A stretch of DNA of 5,371 bases from Candidatus Rokuibacteriota bacterium (GCA_016201575.1 JACQCN010000378.1:1-5371); one strand, 5' to 3'; counted from the first letter of the stretch, positions 1 through 5,371 are shown. A program made the numbers and translations. The notes: generated from the letters alone by a model not told the origin.

Positions 1-66
1 CTCGATATCGCTAACGGCGATGGGCCCAAAAAGGCCGGCGATTCGAGCGATTGCGACCGTCAGCCG

Positions 67-342
67 TTAGTCGTTGGCGGCGGCGTGGAAATCGAGGCTA
101 GAGCACTCTATCAGTTCGTACGCGCACATCTTTTCCTTGGACTTGGCGAATGGCCCGTTTGCGAGTACCACGTTGCCTTCGCGCACTCGCACGGTTGTGG
201 CGTCGCCGGGCGGTCGCAGTGGGTTTCCGTACACTCGGATTCCCCGGCCTTCCATCTTCTTGATCCAGGCTCCGATCTCCTTTATTAAACTCTCAGTTGG
301 AGTAAAGAAGCGATCGTGGCAGATGATTAGCAGGTACTGCAT
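67..342 (-). CDS. YCII/DGPF-domain small protein, possibly C-terminally truncated
   Basis: This encodes a 91-residue protein of the YCII-related (YciI/DGPF) family, small cytoplasmic alpha/beta ferredoxin-like proteins whose biochemical role is mostly unknown. The sequence opens with the typical first strand MQYLLIICHD. It then has an amphipathic helix (about 16-32) and the family signature NGPFAKSKEKMCAYELIEC at 62-80, with Asn in place of the usual Asp of DGPF. I chose the ATG at 342 over an in-frame ATG at 363 because AAGGAG lies 7 nt upstream of it and because family members begin exactly here. Members usually continue about 25-30 residues past the ...SLD segment; this one stops after 11 more residues, and the frame stays open beyond the stop to the window edge. 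GC is about 56%, well below the genes on the right, suggesting separate origin. Family assignment is confident; function is not known. Confidence 0.82.
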   Translation of the reverse strand: MQYLLIICHDRFFTPTESLIKEIGAWIKKMEGRGIRVYGNPLRPPGDATTVRVREGNVVLANGPFAKSKEKMCAYELIECSSLDFHAAAND

Positions 343-349
343 GTGGTTT

Positions 350-355
350 CTCCTT
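350..355 (-). promoter_or_regulatory. Ribosome binding site of the YCII gene
   Basis: On the minus strand AAGGAG is followed by 7 nt (AAACCAC) and then the ATG at 342. This is a near-consensus Shine-Dalgarno at a good distance. It decides the start in favour of 342 over the in-frame ATG at 363. It is the only strong ribosome binding site seen in the window. Confidence 0.8.
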
Positions 356-379
356 GATCGCATAACTACTATTGGACTG

Positions 380-457
380 CAACGCCGTCATCTGCCACGG
401 GATGCCGGCATCCAAGAGTGGATGCGAGCATCTCTACCTGGATGGCGCCCGGGCATC
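380..457. repeat. Degenerate tandem 20-bp GGATGC..GCATC repeat
   Basis: GGATG occurs at 400, 420 and 440, exactly 20 bp apart, and CATC follows within the unit at 389, 409 and 429. A more diverged unit starts at 380, and the unit at 440 carries about 5 extra bases before its GCATC (453). Units at 400 and 420 read ggatgccggcatccaagagt and ggatgcgagcatctctacct. Each unit is a small palindrome, the best being the perfect 14-bp GGATGCCGGCATCC at 400-413. Units abut with no unique spacers, so this is not a CRISPR array. It sits between the YCII gene and the broken gene to its right and contains the stop codon of the latter. A REP/MITE-like mobile repeat is the likeliest explanation, but the family is not identified. 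Confidence 0.65.
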
Positions 458-508
458 TGTAGGGAGATTCTCTCCGCTCGACCCCGGGCATCCACTATGG
501 GATGCCGG
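405..508. repeat. Inverted repeat enclosing the 20-bp unit cluster
   Basis: The 21-bp arm at 405-425 matches the reverse complement of 488-508 at 19 of 21 positions. Nested inside are arms 430-437 (atctctac) and 459-468 (gtagggagat), which pair with a 2-nt bulge, and GATG/CATC at 441-444 and 454-457. The whole segment could fold as a long imperfect hairpin or cruciform in DNA or RNA. With the tandem units it forms a palindromic mosaic typical of short interspersed bacterial repeats. It lies directly upstream of the YCII gene, so it could act as a transcription barrier or RNA stabiliser; that role is inference. Confidence 0.65.
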
Positions 509-839
509 TTCGTCCACGATGCGGCTGTTCAGGCCGAGCGCGACCACGCGATCGTAGCCCAACTGCCAGACCCTTCGCTCTGGGTTCCACGTCCCACCGG
601 CCTGCTTCACCCGGTCGCGGACTGCCACCTCGGCAAAGGCGACGCGTAACCCGACGATCTGGTCGGGGGCGAAGCGAGGCCGTGGCGGTTCCCAATCGCG
701 TTCGGCGACGAGCAGATCCACGGTCTTGAACCGCTTCTTCCGCTGCGCATCGTAGCGATAGCGCACGCCGATGAGGCGGTCACCGTACTGCGAGGAGCTG
801 CTTCGTGCCCTTCTGGCCCGGCCCGTACCCGCGGGGTGG
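434..839 (-). pseudogene. Frameshifted small conserved gene (VRYRYD-type protein of unknown function)
   Basis: The intact part (434-790) encodes QYGDRLIGVRYRYDAQRKK and then an RFKTVDLLVAERDWEPP stretch, a helical AFAEVAVRDRVKQ stretch, and AGGTWNPERRVWQLGYDRVV, ending in DARAPSR at a TAG (434-436). I recognise this from memory as a short protein family of about 110-130 residues found widely in environmental genomes; no function is known to me. Upstream of 791 this frame turns into Arg/Ser/Pro-rich noise. The frame at 792-824 instead reads GPGQKGTKQLL, which fits the N-terminal segment expected directly before QYGDRL. It reaches TGA at 780-782 unless the frame changes at 791. One extra or two missing bases would explain this. 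No good start codon or ribosome binding site is visible in the upstream frame, so the left boundary of the protein is uncertain. An uninterrupted alternative with a GTG start at 1072 (212 aa) is possible but has an implausible N-terminus. Confidence 0.6.
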
Positions 840-1075
840 AAGACTCGCGCGAGCGGCGGGGCGGCGTGGCGCGGGCGGAGGGTTCGGCGGACGCGATCGA
901 TGAGGCGCGGTAAGGGGGGCCGGCAGGGCTCGGCTCGTGGAGCGCGGGCACGGATCTGCACCGGCGGCTCTCCGACGGCACCGCGTACGAGAGCGGAAGC
1001 TCCCTGAGAACGCTGGTCATGCCACGGGTCGCCCTCTGTCAGCGAACAGGGTAGACGACGAGCCCGGGTCACGCA

Positions 1076-1105
1076 ATGTCCGAATCCGACATGTCCGAAT
1101 CCGAT
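1076..1105. repeat. Two tandem 15-bp copies of ATGTCCGAATCCGAC/T
   Basis: The copies at 1076-1090 and 1091-1105 differ only at the last base. The segment TGTCCGAATCCGACA is itself an imperfect palindrome with seven-base half-sites and one mismatched pair. It could be a tandem operator, a transposon end, or a remnant of slippage. No gene start lies close by, which argues against an operator for a gene seen here. Confidence 0.6.
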
Positions 1106-1168
1106 ACGTCGGGCGGGCCGCCGAACTTAACTGGCCAGAATGCTGGGCGGCGAGAAAGCGACGACTGA

Positions 1169-1188
1169 GGCGTACGCGGTTGTACGCC
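1169..1188. repeat. Short perfect hairpin GGCGTAC-6 nt-GTACGCC
   Basis: The 7-bp arms 1169-1175 and 1182-1188 are perfectly complementary around the loop gcggtt. No T-run follows on either strand, so it does not qualify as an intrinsic terminator. It lies about 170 bp beyond the end of the ABC gene and could be a processing or stability element, or chance at this GC content. Confidence 0.4.
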
Positions 1189-1355
1189 GCCGGGAGGAGC
1201 GACCGAGCCAACGACCGAAGTTCGAGCCGAGCGGCGTCGGCGGCCGTGCGAGCCGCAGCCACACGGCGAGGCGAGCCGACGAATTCGAGAAGGCGCGAAG
1301 CGCGGCGAGCGCGCGGCGAGGCAAGACCCGAGTTGGTCGGCCGCTCTTCATCGCC

Positions 1356-2324
1356 CTACAGGGCGCGGAGCTGCTCGCGGAGGCGGAGCTTCCGCTCCTT
1401 GTCCACGAACGACACGAACAGGTCCTCCACCGAGGGCTCGACCTCGTGGAGCCAGTGCACGGTGAGGCCCCGCTCGGCCAGGAAGGCGCGGACCTCCTCG
1501 AGGCCGGGGCCGTCGGCCATGATGAGGCGCAGGCGCGTCCCGATCCGCACGACCTCCTCGACGGCGGGCCAGTCCGAGAGCAGGTCGCCCGCCCGGCGCA
1601 GGTCCTCGACGTCGACCTCGATCACCGTCCGCCGGAAGGCCTCCGTCTTGATGTGGGCCGGGCTTCCCTGGGCGATGAGCCGGCCCTGGTAGATGAAGCC
1701 GAGCGTGTCGCAGAGCTCCGCCTCGTCCATGTAGTGGGTCGTGACCAGGATGGTCGTGCCCTGGTCGGCGAGCCGGCGCACCAGCGCCCAGAAGGTCCGG
1801 CGGGAGACGGGATCGATGCCGGCCGTGGGCTCGTCGAGGAAGATCAGCCGCGGCCCGTGCACGAGCGCGCTGGCCAGGGCCAGCCGTTGCCGGTATCCGC
1901 CGGAGAGCTGCCCCGCGAGCTGGCGCTCGCGCCCGACGAGGTCGGCCAGGCGGATCATCTGGCCGATCCGCCCGTCCCGCTCGGTCTTTGGGACCATGTA
2001 GACGCGGGCGTAGAACGTCAGGTTCTCCTCGACGGTGAGGTCGTCGTAGAGCGAGAAGCGCTGGGACATGTACCCGATGGCCGACTTCACCCGCTCGGGC
2101 TCGGCGATGAGGTCGATCCCGAGGACGCGGCCCTCGCCCTCGCTCGGCTCGAGGATGCCGCAGAGCATCCGGAGAGTGGTCGACTTGCCGGCGCCGTTCG
2201 GGCCGAGGAACCCGAACAGCTCGCCCGTCCGGACGGTGAGATCGAGGTGGTCGACGGCGACGATCTTGCCGAACCGCCGGGTGAGCCCGCGCGTGACGAC
2301 CGCCTCGGAGGCGCCGGCGGCCAC
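1356..2324 (-). CDS. ABC transporter ATP-binding protein, YbhF/CcmA-type (ABC-2 exporter)
   Basis: This 322-residue cytoplasmic ATPase would power an ABC-2 type exporter. All nucleotide-binding motifs are intact: Walker A GPNGAGKST (41-49), Q-loop Gln88 in YMSQ, signature LSGGYRQR (140-147), Walker B LIFLDEP (160-166), D-loop AGID (168-171) and switch His197. The C-terminal extension (about 222-322) ends in PSVEDLFVSF, typical of single-domain drug/polyketide-export ATPases and of each half of YbhF. The start is the GTG at 2324, only 2 nt after the stop of the membrane fusion gene; it has no clear Shine-Dalgarno, so translation is probably coupled. The open frame extends upstream to 2939, but that part overlaps the fusion gene and reads as Arg/Gly-rich shadow. 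The substrate cannot be told from the ATPase. The usual permease partners do not follow it. Confidence 0.93.
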   Translation of the reverse strand: MAAGASEAVVTRGLTRRFGKIVAVDHLDLTVRTGELFGFLGPNGAGKSTTLRMLCGILEPSEGEGRVLGIDLIAEPERVKSAIGYMSQRFSLYDDLTVEENLTFYARVYMVPKTERDGRIGQMIRLADLVGRERQLAGQLSGGYRQRLALASALVHGPRLIFLDEPTAGIDPVSRRTFWALVRRLADQGTTILVTTHYMDEAELCDTLGFIYQGRLIAQGSPAHIKTEAFRRTVIEVDVEDLRRAGDLLSDWPAVEEVVRIGTRLRLIMADGPGLEEVRAFLAERGLTVHWLHEVEPSVEDLFVSFVDKERKLRLREQLRAL

Positions 2325-2326
2325 GG

Positions 2327-3505
2327 TCAGGCCCCGGGCGCCGCGCTCAGGGCGGCGTCGGCCGGCATCCCGGGCTTCAGGAGACCCTGGGTGTTCGGCA
2401 GCGCGATCCTGACGCGGAAGACCAGGTTCGTGCGCTCCTTCTTCGTCTGGACGTTCTTCGGCGTGAACTCCGCCTCGGAGGCGATCTCGCGGATCTTCCC
2501 CGGGAAGGCGCGTCCGGGGAAGGCGTCGACGGTGACCTGGGCCGGGTCCCCCACCCGGATCCGGCCGACCTCGGTCTCGGACACGTAGGCCCGCAGCCAC
2601 ATGTCCGCGGGATCGACGAGGGTCACGATGGGCACGCCCGGGTTCGCGATCTCCCCGCCCTCGAGGTTCTTCCGCAGCACGATCCCGGTGAGCGGGGACA
2701 CGATGGTCCCCTCGCGCACGCGGCTCTCGGCGAGGGCCACCGCCGCCTTCGCCTCCGCCACCTGCCCGCGCGCGGCCTGGACCGCGTCCGGCCGCGGGCC
2801 CGCCAGCAGCAGGGCGAGCCGCTCCTCGGCCGCGCGCAGCTCCGCGCGCGCCTGCGCGATCTCCTGCTCGCGGAAGCCGGCCTCGACCATGCTGAGCTTC
2901 TCCCGGGCGGCGCGCTCGTTGGCGACCGCCACTTCCCACGCCTGCTTGGTCCGGTCCACCTCCTGCGCGGCGATCAGCTCCTTGGCGTAGAGCTCCTGGG
3001 CGCGACGGTAGTCGCGCTCGGTCAACTCGCGGGTGGCCGTCGCGCCGCGCAGCGCCTCGCGCGCCTGCTGGATCTCCTGCGCCCGCGAGCCGGCGAGGAG
3101 ATCCTTGAGGCGGGCCTGGGCCCGCGCGACCTGCGCGCGCGCCTCGTTGACCTCCCAGACGCGGGCGCCCGCCTGCAGGTCCCTGAGCTGGGCCTCCGCC
3201 GCCCGCAGCGCCGCCTCCGCCCGGCGGGCGTCGGCCTCGAGCTCGGTGACGTCGAGGCGCGCGAGGACCTGCCCCTTGGTCACCCCCTGCCCGGCGTCGA
3301 CGAGGAGGGCGGTGATCCGGCCGGTGATCTTCGCGCTCACGTCGACCTGGAGGGCCTCGATGGTGCCGGTGACCTGGATCTCGCCGTCAGGACCGCCCAG
3401 GAACCGGCGCGACGCCCAGGCCCCGGCCAGGCCGACGGCGACGACCAGGACCGCGAGAGCGGCGAGCCTCACCCAGAAAGCCGCCCTGGCTCCCGCGGCG
3501 CGCAC
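2327..3505 (-). CDS. HlyD/YbhG-family membrane fusion protein (periplasmic adaptor)
   Basis: This 392-residue inner-membrane-anchored adaptor would link an ABC exporter to an outer-membrane channel. The N-terminal signal anchor is at about 12-31 (LAALAVLVVAVGLAGAW). The first lipoyl half follows at about 42-85 (GTIEALQVDVSAKITGRI), then a long Ala/Glu/Arg-rich alpha-hairpin (86-263), the second lipoyl half (264-298, TIVSPLTGIVLRKNLEGGEI), and a beta-barrel region to the end. The hairpin carries four copies of AGxRxx[E/A][V/I]xxAR starting at 112, 138, 209 and 235, two on each arm. The hairpin is longer than I recall for E. coli YbhG (about 330 residues total). The start is GTG at 3505, 4 nt after the M16 stop, with no strong Shine-Dalgarno; a GTG at codon 12 would cut into the anchor. 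The order adaptor then ATPase matches ybhG-ybhF. Confidence 0.92.
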   Translation of the reverse strand: MRAAGARAAFWVRLAALAVLVVAVGLAGAWASRRFLGGPDGEIQVTGTIEALQVDVSAKITGRITALLVDAGQGVTKGQVLARLDVTELEADARRAEAALRAAEAQLRDLQAGARVWEVNEARAQVARAQARLKDLLAGSRAQEIQQAREALRGATATRELTERDYRRAQELYAKELIAAQEVDRTKQAWEVAVANERAAREKLSMVEAGFREQEIAQARAELRAAEERLALLLAGPRPDAVQAARGQVAEAKAAVALAESRVREGTIVSPLTGIVLRKNLEGGEIANPGVPIVTLVDPADMWLRAYVSETEVGRIRVGDPAQVTVDAFPGRAFPGKIREIASEAEFTPKNVQTKKERTNLVFRVRIALPNTQGLLKPGMPADAALSAAPGA

Positions 3506-3509
3506 GCGC

Positions 3510-4817
3510 TCAGGACTTCGGGATGAGGGTCCCGACGTTCTTTCCGGTGTCGGGGAAGTAGGTATTGGCGACCTTCCTGAGCTGCTCGGCCGTGACCGCC
3601 CGGATCTTCGGCACGAACTCGTCCTTGAGGCGCCAGCCGCCGATCAGCTCGAAGCGCGCCAGGAGCGAGGCCCGGCTGTGGACCGAGTCCTCCCGGAACA
3701 CGGCGCCGGCCTCGAGCTGGTTCTTGGCGCGCGTCAGCTCCTCCTCCGACACCGGCTCCTGCTTCAGACTCTGGAGCTCGCCGAGCAGCGCCTTCTCGAG
3801 GGCCTCCGGCGTCTGGCCCGGCATCGGCGTGGCCCAGAACCAGAAGAGGTTGGGGTCCAGGGAGAAGAAGGAGTAGTCGCCGCCGGCGCCGAGGGCCAGC
3901 TGCTGGTCGTGGATCAGGTGCCGGTAGATCCGCGAGGCGCGCCCGGCGGACAGGACCTGCGAGAGCACATCGAGCGCCGGCGCGTCCTCCGCGCGCGAGT
4001 TGGGCACGTGGTAGGCGATGTAGACGATCGGGAGCTGGGCGGCGCGCGTCACCGTCACCCGCCGCTCGCCCGCCTGCGTCGGCTCGACGGCGAGCACCGG
4101 CGGCGGGTCGGGCCGCCGGGGGATGGGCCCGAAGGCCTGCGTGATCTTCTCCAGCAGCTCGGAGGCCGTGAAGTCGCCGGCGGCGACGATCAGCGCGTTG
4201 TTGGGGACGTAGTGGGTCCGGTAGAAGGCCGTGATCTGCGCGGGCGTGATGCGCTGGAGGTCGACCGTCCACCCGATGACGGGCTGGCGGTAGGGGTGGG
4301 CCACGAACGCGATCGCGCTCGTCTCCTCGCCGAGGAAGCCGTCGGGGTCGTCGTCCGTCCGCGTCCGCCGCTCCTCCATCACCACCTGCCGCTCGGACGT
4401 GATCTCGTCGGGGTTCAGGAGGAGGTTCGACATGCGGTCGGCCTCGAGAGCGATGACCTGATCGAGCTTGTCCGCGGTGATGTCGACGAAGTACGAGGTG
4501 ACGTCGTGGCTGGTGAAGGCGTTGTCCCGGCCGCCGTTCTGCTCCACGACGCGGGCGAACTGGCCGCGCCCGTGGGTCGGCGTGCCCTTGAACATCATGT
4601 GCTCGAGGAAGTGCGCGATCCCCGTCGCCCCCGGCAGCTCGTTGCGCGAGCCGACCCGGTACCACATCTGAAAGGACACGACGGGGCTGCGGTGATCCTC
4701 GAGGAGCAGGACGCGGAGCCCGTTGTCGAGCGTGGCCTCGACGACGGGATCGGCGGCGCGGGCCGGGACGGCGAGGGCGGCGGCGCACACGAGCAAAACG
4801 GCCAGGAGTCGTCTCAT
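3510..4817 (-). CDS. Secreted M16 family zinc metallopeptidase
   Basis: This 435-residue protein is a zinc peptidase of the M16B (processing-peptidase-like) group. A signal peptide is visible: MRR, a hydrophobic stretch 4-17, and a PARA-ADP cleavage region near 21-22, so it should act in the periplasm. The inverted zinc motif HFLEH is at 69-73 with Glu72 as catalytic base. A distal Glu ligand is expected near 149, inside SERQVVMEERR, at the spacing known for mitochondrial processing peptidase. The NAFTSHDVTSYF segment (99-110) is typical of the family. The second half (about 190-420) is the structurally similar domain without a zinc motif. M16B enzymes often work as pairs, the partner gene usually being adjacent; here the next gene is the adaptor, so this may be a homodimer or have a distant partner. 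ATG 4817 is the start, with AGGA too close to serve as a normal ribosome binding site. Confidence 0.94.
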   Translation of the reverse strand: MRRLLAVLLVCAAALAVPARAADPVVEATLDNGLRVLLLEDHRSPVVSFQMWYRVGSRNELPGATGIAHFLEHMMFKGTPTHGRGQFARVVEQNGGRDNAFTSHDVTSYFVDITADKLDQVIALEADRMSNLLLNPDEITSERQVVMEERRTRTDDDPDGFLGEETSAIAFVAHPYRQPVIGWTVDLQRITPAQITAFYRTHYVPNNALIVAAGDFTASELLEKITQAFGPIPRRPDPPPVLAVEPTQAGERRVTVTRAAQLPIVYIAYHVPNSRAEDAPALDVLSQVLSAGRASRIYRHLIHDQQLALGAGGDYSFFSLDPNLFWFWATPMPGQTPEALEKALLGELQSLKQEPVSEEELTRAKNQLEAGAVFREDSVHSRASLLARFELIGGWRLKDEFVPKIRAVTAEQLRKVANTYFPDTGKNVGTLIPKS

Positions 4818-4824
4818 GTCCTGG

Positions 4825-4830
4825 ATTATA
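4825..4830 (-). promoter_or_regulatory. Candidate -10 box (TATAAT) just before the M16 gene
   Basis: A perfect TATAAT lies on the minus strand 7 nt upstream of the M16 ATG; its TATAA overlaps the last codon and TAA stop of the MFS gene. No TTGACA-like -35 is visible 16-18 nt upstream (GCGGCC at 17 nt). Transcription starting at the usual distance would begin at or next to the ATG, giving a leaderless mRNA. It may be chance, as the stop codon supplies half of the motif. Confidence 0.35.
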
Positions 4831-5371
4831 CGCGAGGCGTTTCAGGCGGCCGCCCGCCGGCCCGCGCGCCGCGCACCAGGAGCGCGAGCATTCCGCCCGC
4901 CAGCGCGACGCCGGCGGCCAGGTAGCATCCCGCGGCGAACGAGCCGGTCGCGTCCTTGAGCCAGCCGGTGAGGACGGGGCCGACGAGGGCGCCCGTGAAG
5001 GCCAGGGTGTTGAAGACGCCGAAGGCGGTGCCGCGGACGTCGGGCGGGAAGAGGGCGCCGAGCACCGCGAACGACGGCCCCCAGATGCCCCACGAGCAGA
5101 ACACCATGGCCAGCATGTACAGGGTGAAGGCGAGCGGCGATCCCTTGGTGTGGACGACCCGGGCCATTCCCGCCGTGGCCACCGCGCTCAGCACGAGGGC
5201 GAGGGCGATCACGAGCGGCCGGCCGACGCCGCGGCGCTCCGCGCAGTCGGCGAGCCAGCCCCAGCAGAGCAGGCCCACCGGCGCCGCCAGCCCCTGGACA
5301 CTCGCGTAGCGGGCGGCGCGGCCCAGCTCGGCGACGCCGAGCTCGCCGAACATCAGCGGCGCCCACGTGGC
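4826..5371 (-). CDS. MFS transporter, C-terminal half (cut by window edge)
   Basis: The 181 residues present are the second half of a major facilitator superfamily permease; the reading frame is open to the right edge, so the start lies outside. An ATG at 5353 is internal, because the residues before it (TWAPLMFGE) fit an MFS loop. About five hydrophobic helices can be seen (roughly 25-41, 52-72, 82-110, 120-140 and 148-170). The loop GWLADCAERRG at 38-48 resembles MFS motif A (GxLaDrxGrR), placing it between helices that correspond to TM8 and TM9. RGTAFGVFNTLAFTGALVGP is a typical TM10-11 segment. This subgroup resembles organic-anion or sugar-acid symporters (ACS-like), but the substrate cannot be deduced. 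The stop lies 8 nt before the M16 start, so the two are probably co-transcribed. Confidence 0.88.
   Translation of the reverse strand, partial: ATWAPLMFGELGVAELGRAARYASVQGLAAPVGLLCWGWLADCAERRGVGRPLVIALALVLSAVATAGMARVVHTKGSPLAFTLYMLAMVFCSWGIWGPSFAVLGALFPPDVRGTAFGVFNTLAFTGALVGPVLTGWLKDATGSFAAGCYLAAGVALAGGMLALLVRGARAGGRPPETPRV

Larger units (their letters stand above)
840..1355. other. Gene-free stretch between the exporter operon and the broken gene
   Basis: About 515 bases hold no coding region that I can support on either strand. Open frames exist, as expected at high GC, but their translations are Arg/Ala/Ser/Pro-rich with no recognisable domains, signal peptides or membrane segments. Visible structure is limited to the tandem 15-bp repeat at 1076-1105, the hairpin at 1169-1188, and GC-rich low-complexity sequence with a cggcgaggc word at 1264-1272 and 1314-1322. 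No clear rho-independent terminator follows the ABC gene. The ABC-2 permease genes that usually follow such an ATPase would be expected here and are missing. Confidence 0.6.

Noticed and set aside
361..400. Sigma-70 promoter for the YCII gene (TTGCAG and a TATGCG-like box)
   Set aside because: The two boxes are about 12 bp apart, too close for a working promoter, and neither is near consensus apart from the first four bases.
380..508. CRISPR array
   Set aside because: The units are 20 bp, contiguous, diverged and palindromic, with no unique spacers and no cas gene nearby.
74..649. Plus-strand frame crossing the YCII gene and the repeat cluster
   Set aside because: It is antisense to a gene with a clear ribosome binding site and family motif, and it runs through the repeats into the complement of the broken gene.
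1291..1305. Rho-independent terminator after the ABC gene (GCGC-GAA-GCGC)
   Set aside because: The stem is only 4 bp and no T-run follows; at this GC content such stems are expected by chance.
1127..1351. Small minus-strand frame after the ABC gene, possible permease remnant
   Set aside because: The translation has no long hydrophobic stretch or permease-like motif and is Arg/Ser/Ala-rich.
1140..2588. Long plus-strand open frame (482 codons) opposite the ABC and adaptor genes
   Set aside because: It lies antisense to two genes with intact family motifs, its translation is Arg/Gly/Asp/Ala-rich without domains, and such shadows are common at 70% GC.
2325..2939. Upstream extension of the ABC ATPase frame
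   Set aside because: This part overlaps the adaptor gene in another frame and is Arg/Gly/Ala repeat-like; ABC family proteins begin just before the VVTRGLTRRFG segment, matching the GTG at 2324.
3033..4925. Very long plus-strand open frame (630 codons) opposite the peptidase and adaptor
   Set aside because: It mirrors the codon pattern of the M16 gene, has low-complexity Arg/Val/Gly/Asp content, and shows no recognisable domain or ribosome binding site.

Overview
The window looks like a chromosomal piece from a high-GC, Gram-negative-type bacterium. The transporter genes on the right are about 70% GC in the lines I sampled by hand. They include a periplasmic membrane-fusion protein and a secreted M16 metallopeptidase, which implies a cell with an outer compartment. 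The style resembles uncultured soil or sediment lineages such as Rokubacteria/Methylomirabilota or former Deltaproteobacteria, but nothing here fixes the taxon. All supported genes lie on the minus strand, so transcription runs from the right end to the left.

From about 5371 down to 1356 there is a tightly packed run of four genes: the C-terminal half of an MFS transporter cut by the window edge, an M16 zinc peptidase with a signal peptide, a YbhG/HlyD-type membrane fusion protein, and an ABC ATPase of the YbhF/drug-export type. Gaps are 8, 4 and 2 nt, which suggests one operon with translational coupling. The last three look like an envelope module in which the ATPase and fusion protein form part of an ABC-2 exporter. 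The ABC-2 permease genes that normally follow such a pair are absent.

From 1355 to about 840 I see no supportable gene, only a 15-bp tandem repeat at 1076-1105 and a hairpin at 1169-1188. From about 839 to 434 lies a small conserved gene of unknown function that appears frameshifted near 791. Its 3' end runs into a palindromic repeat cluster (380-508) made of 20-bp GGATGC..GCATC units plus an inverted copy. At the left, a short YCII/DGPF-domain gene (67-342) has a good ribosome binding site, lower GC (about 56%), and possibly a premature stop.

The right three quarters is ordinary envelope and transport gene content. The left quarter has accessory character: decayed gene, repeats and altered base composition. 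I did not find convincing evidence of a wholly new system. The best leads are the repeat cluster that supplies the tail of the broken gene, the exporter that lacks its permeases, and a perfect -10 box placed so that the peptidase mRNA could be leaderless.
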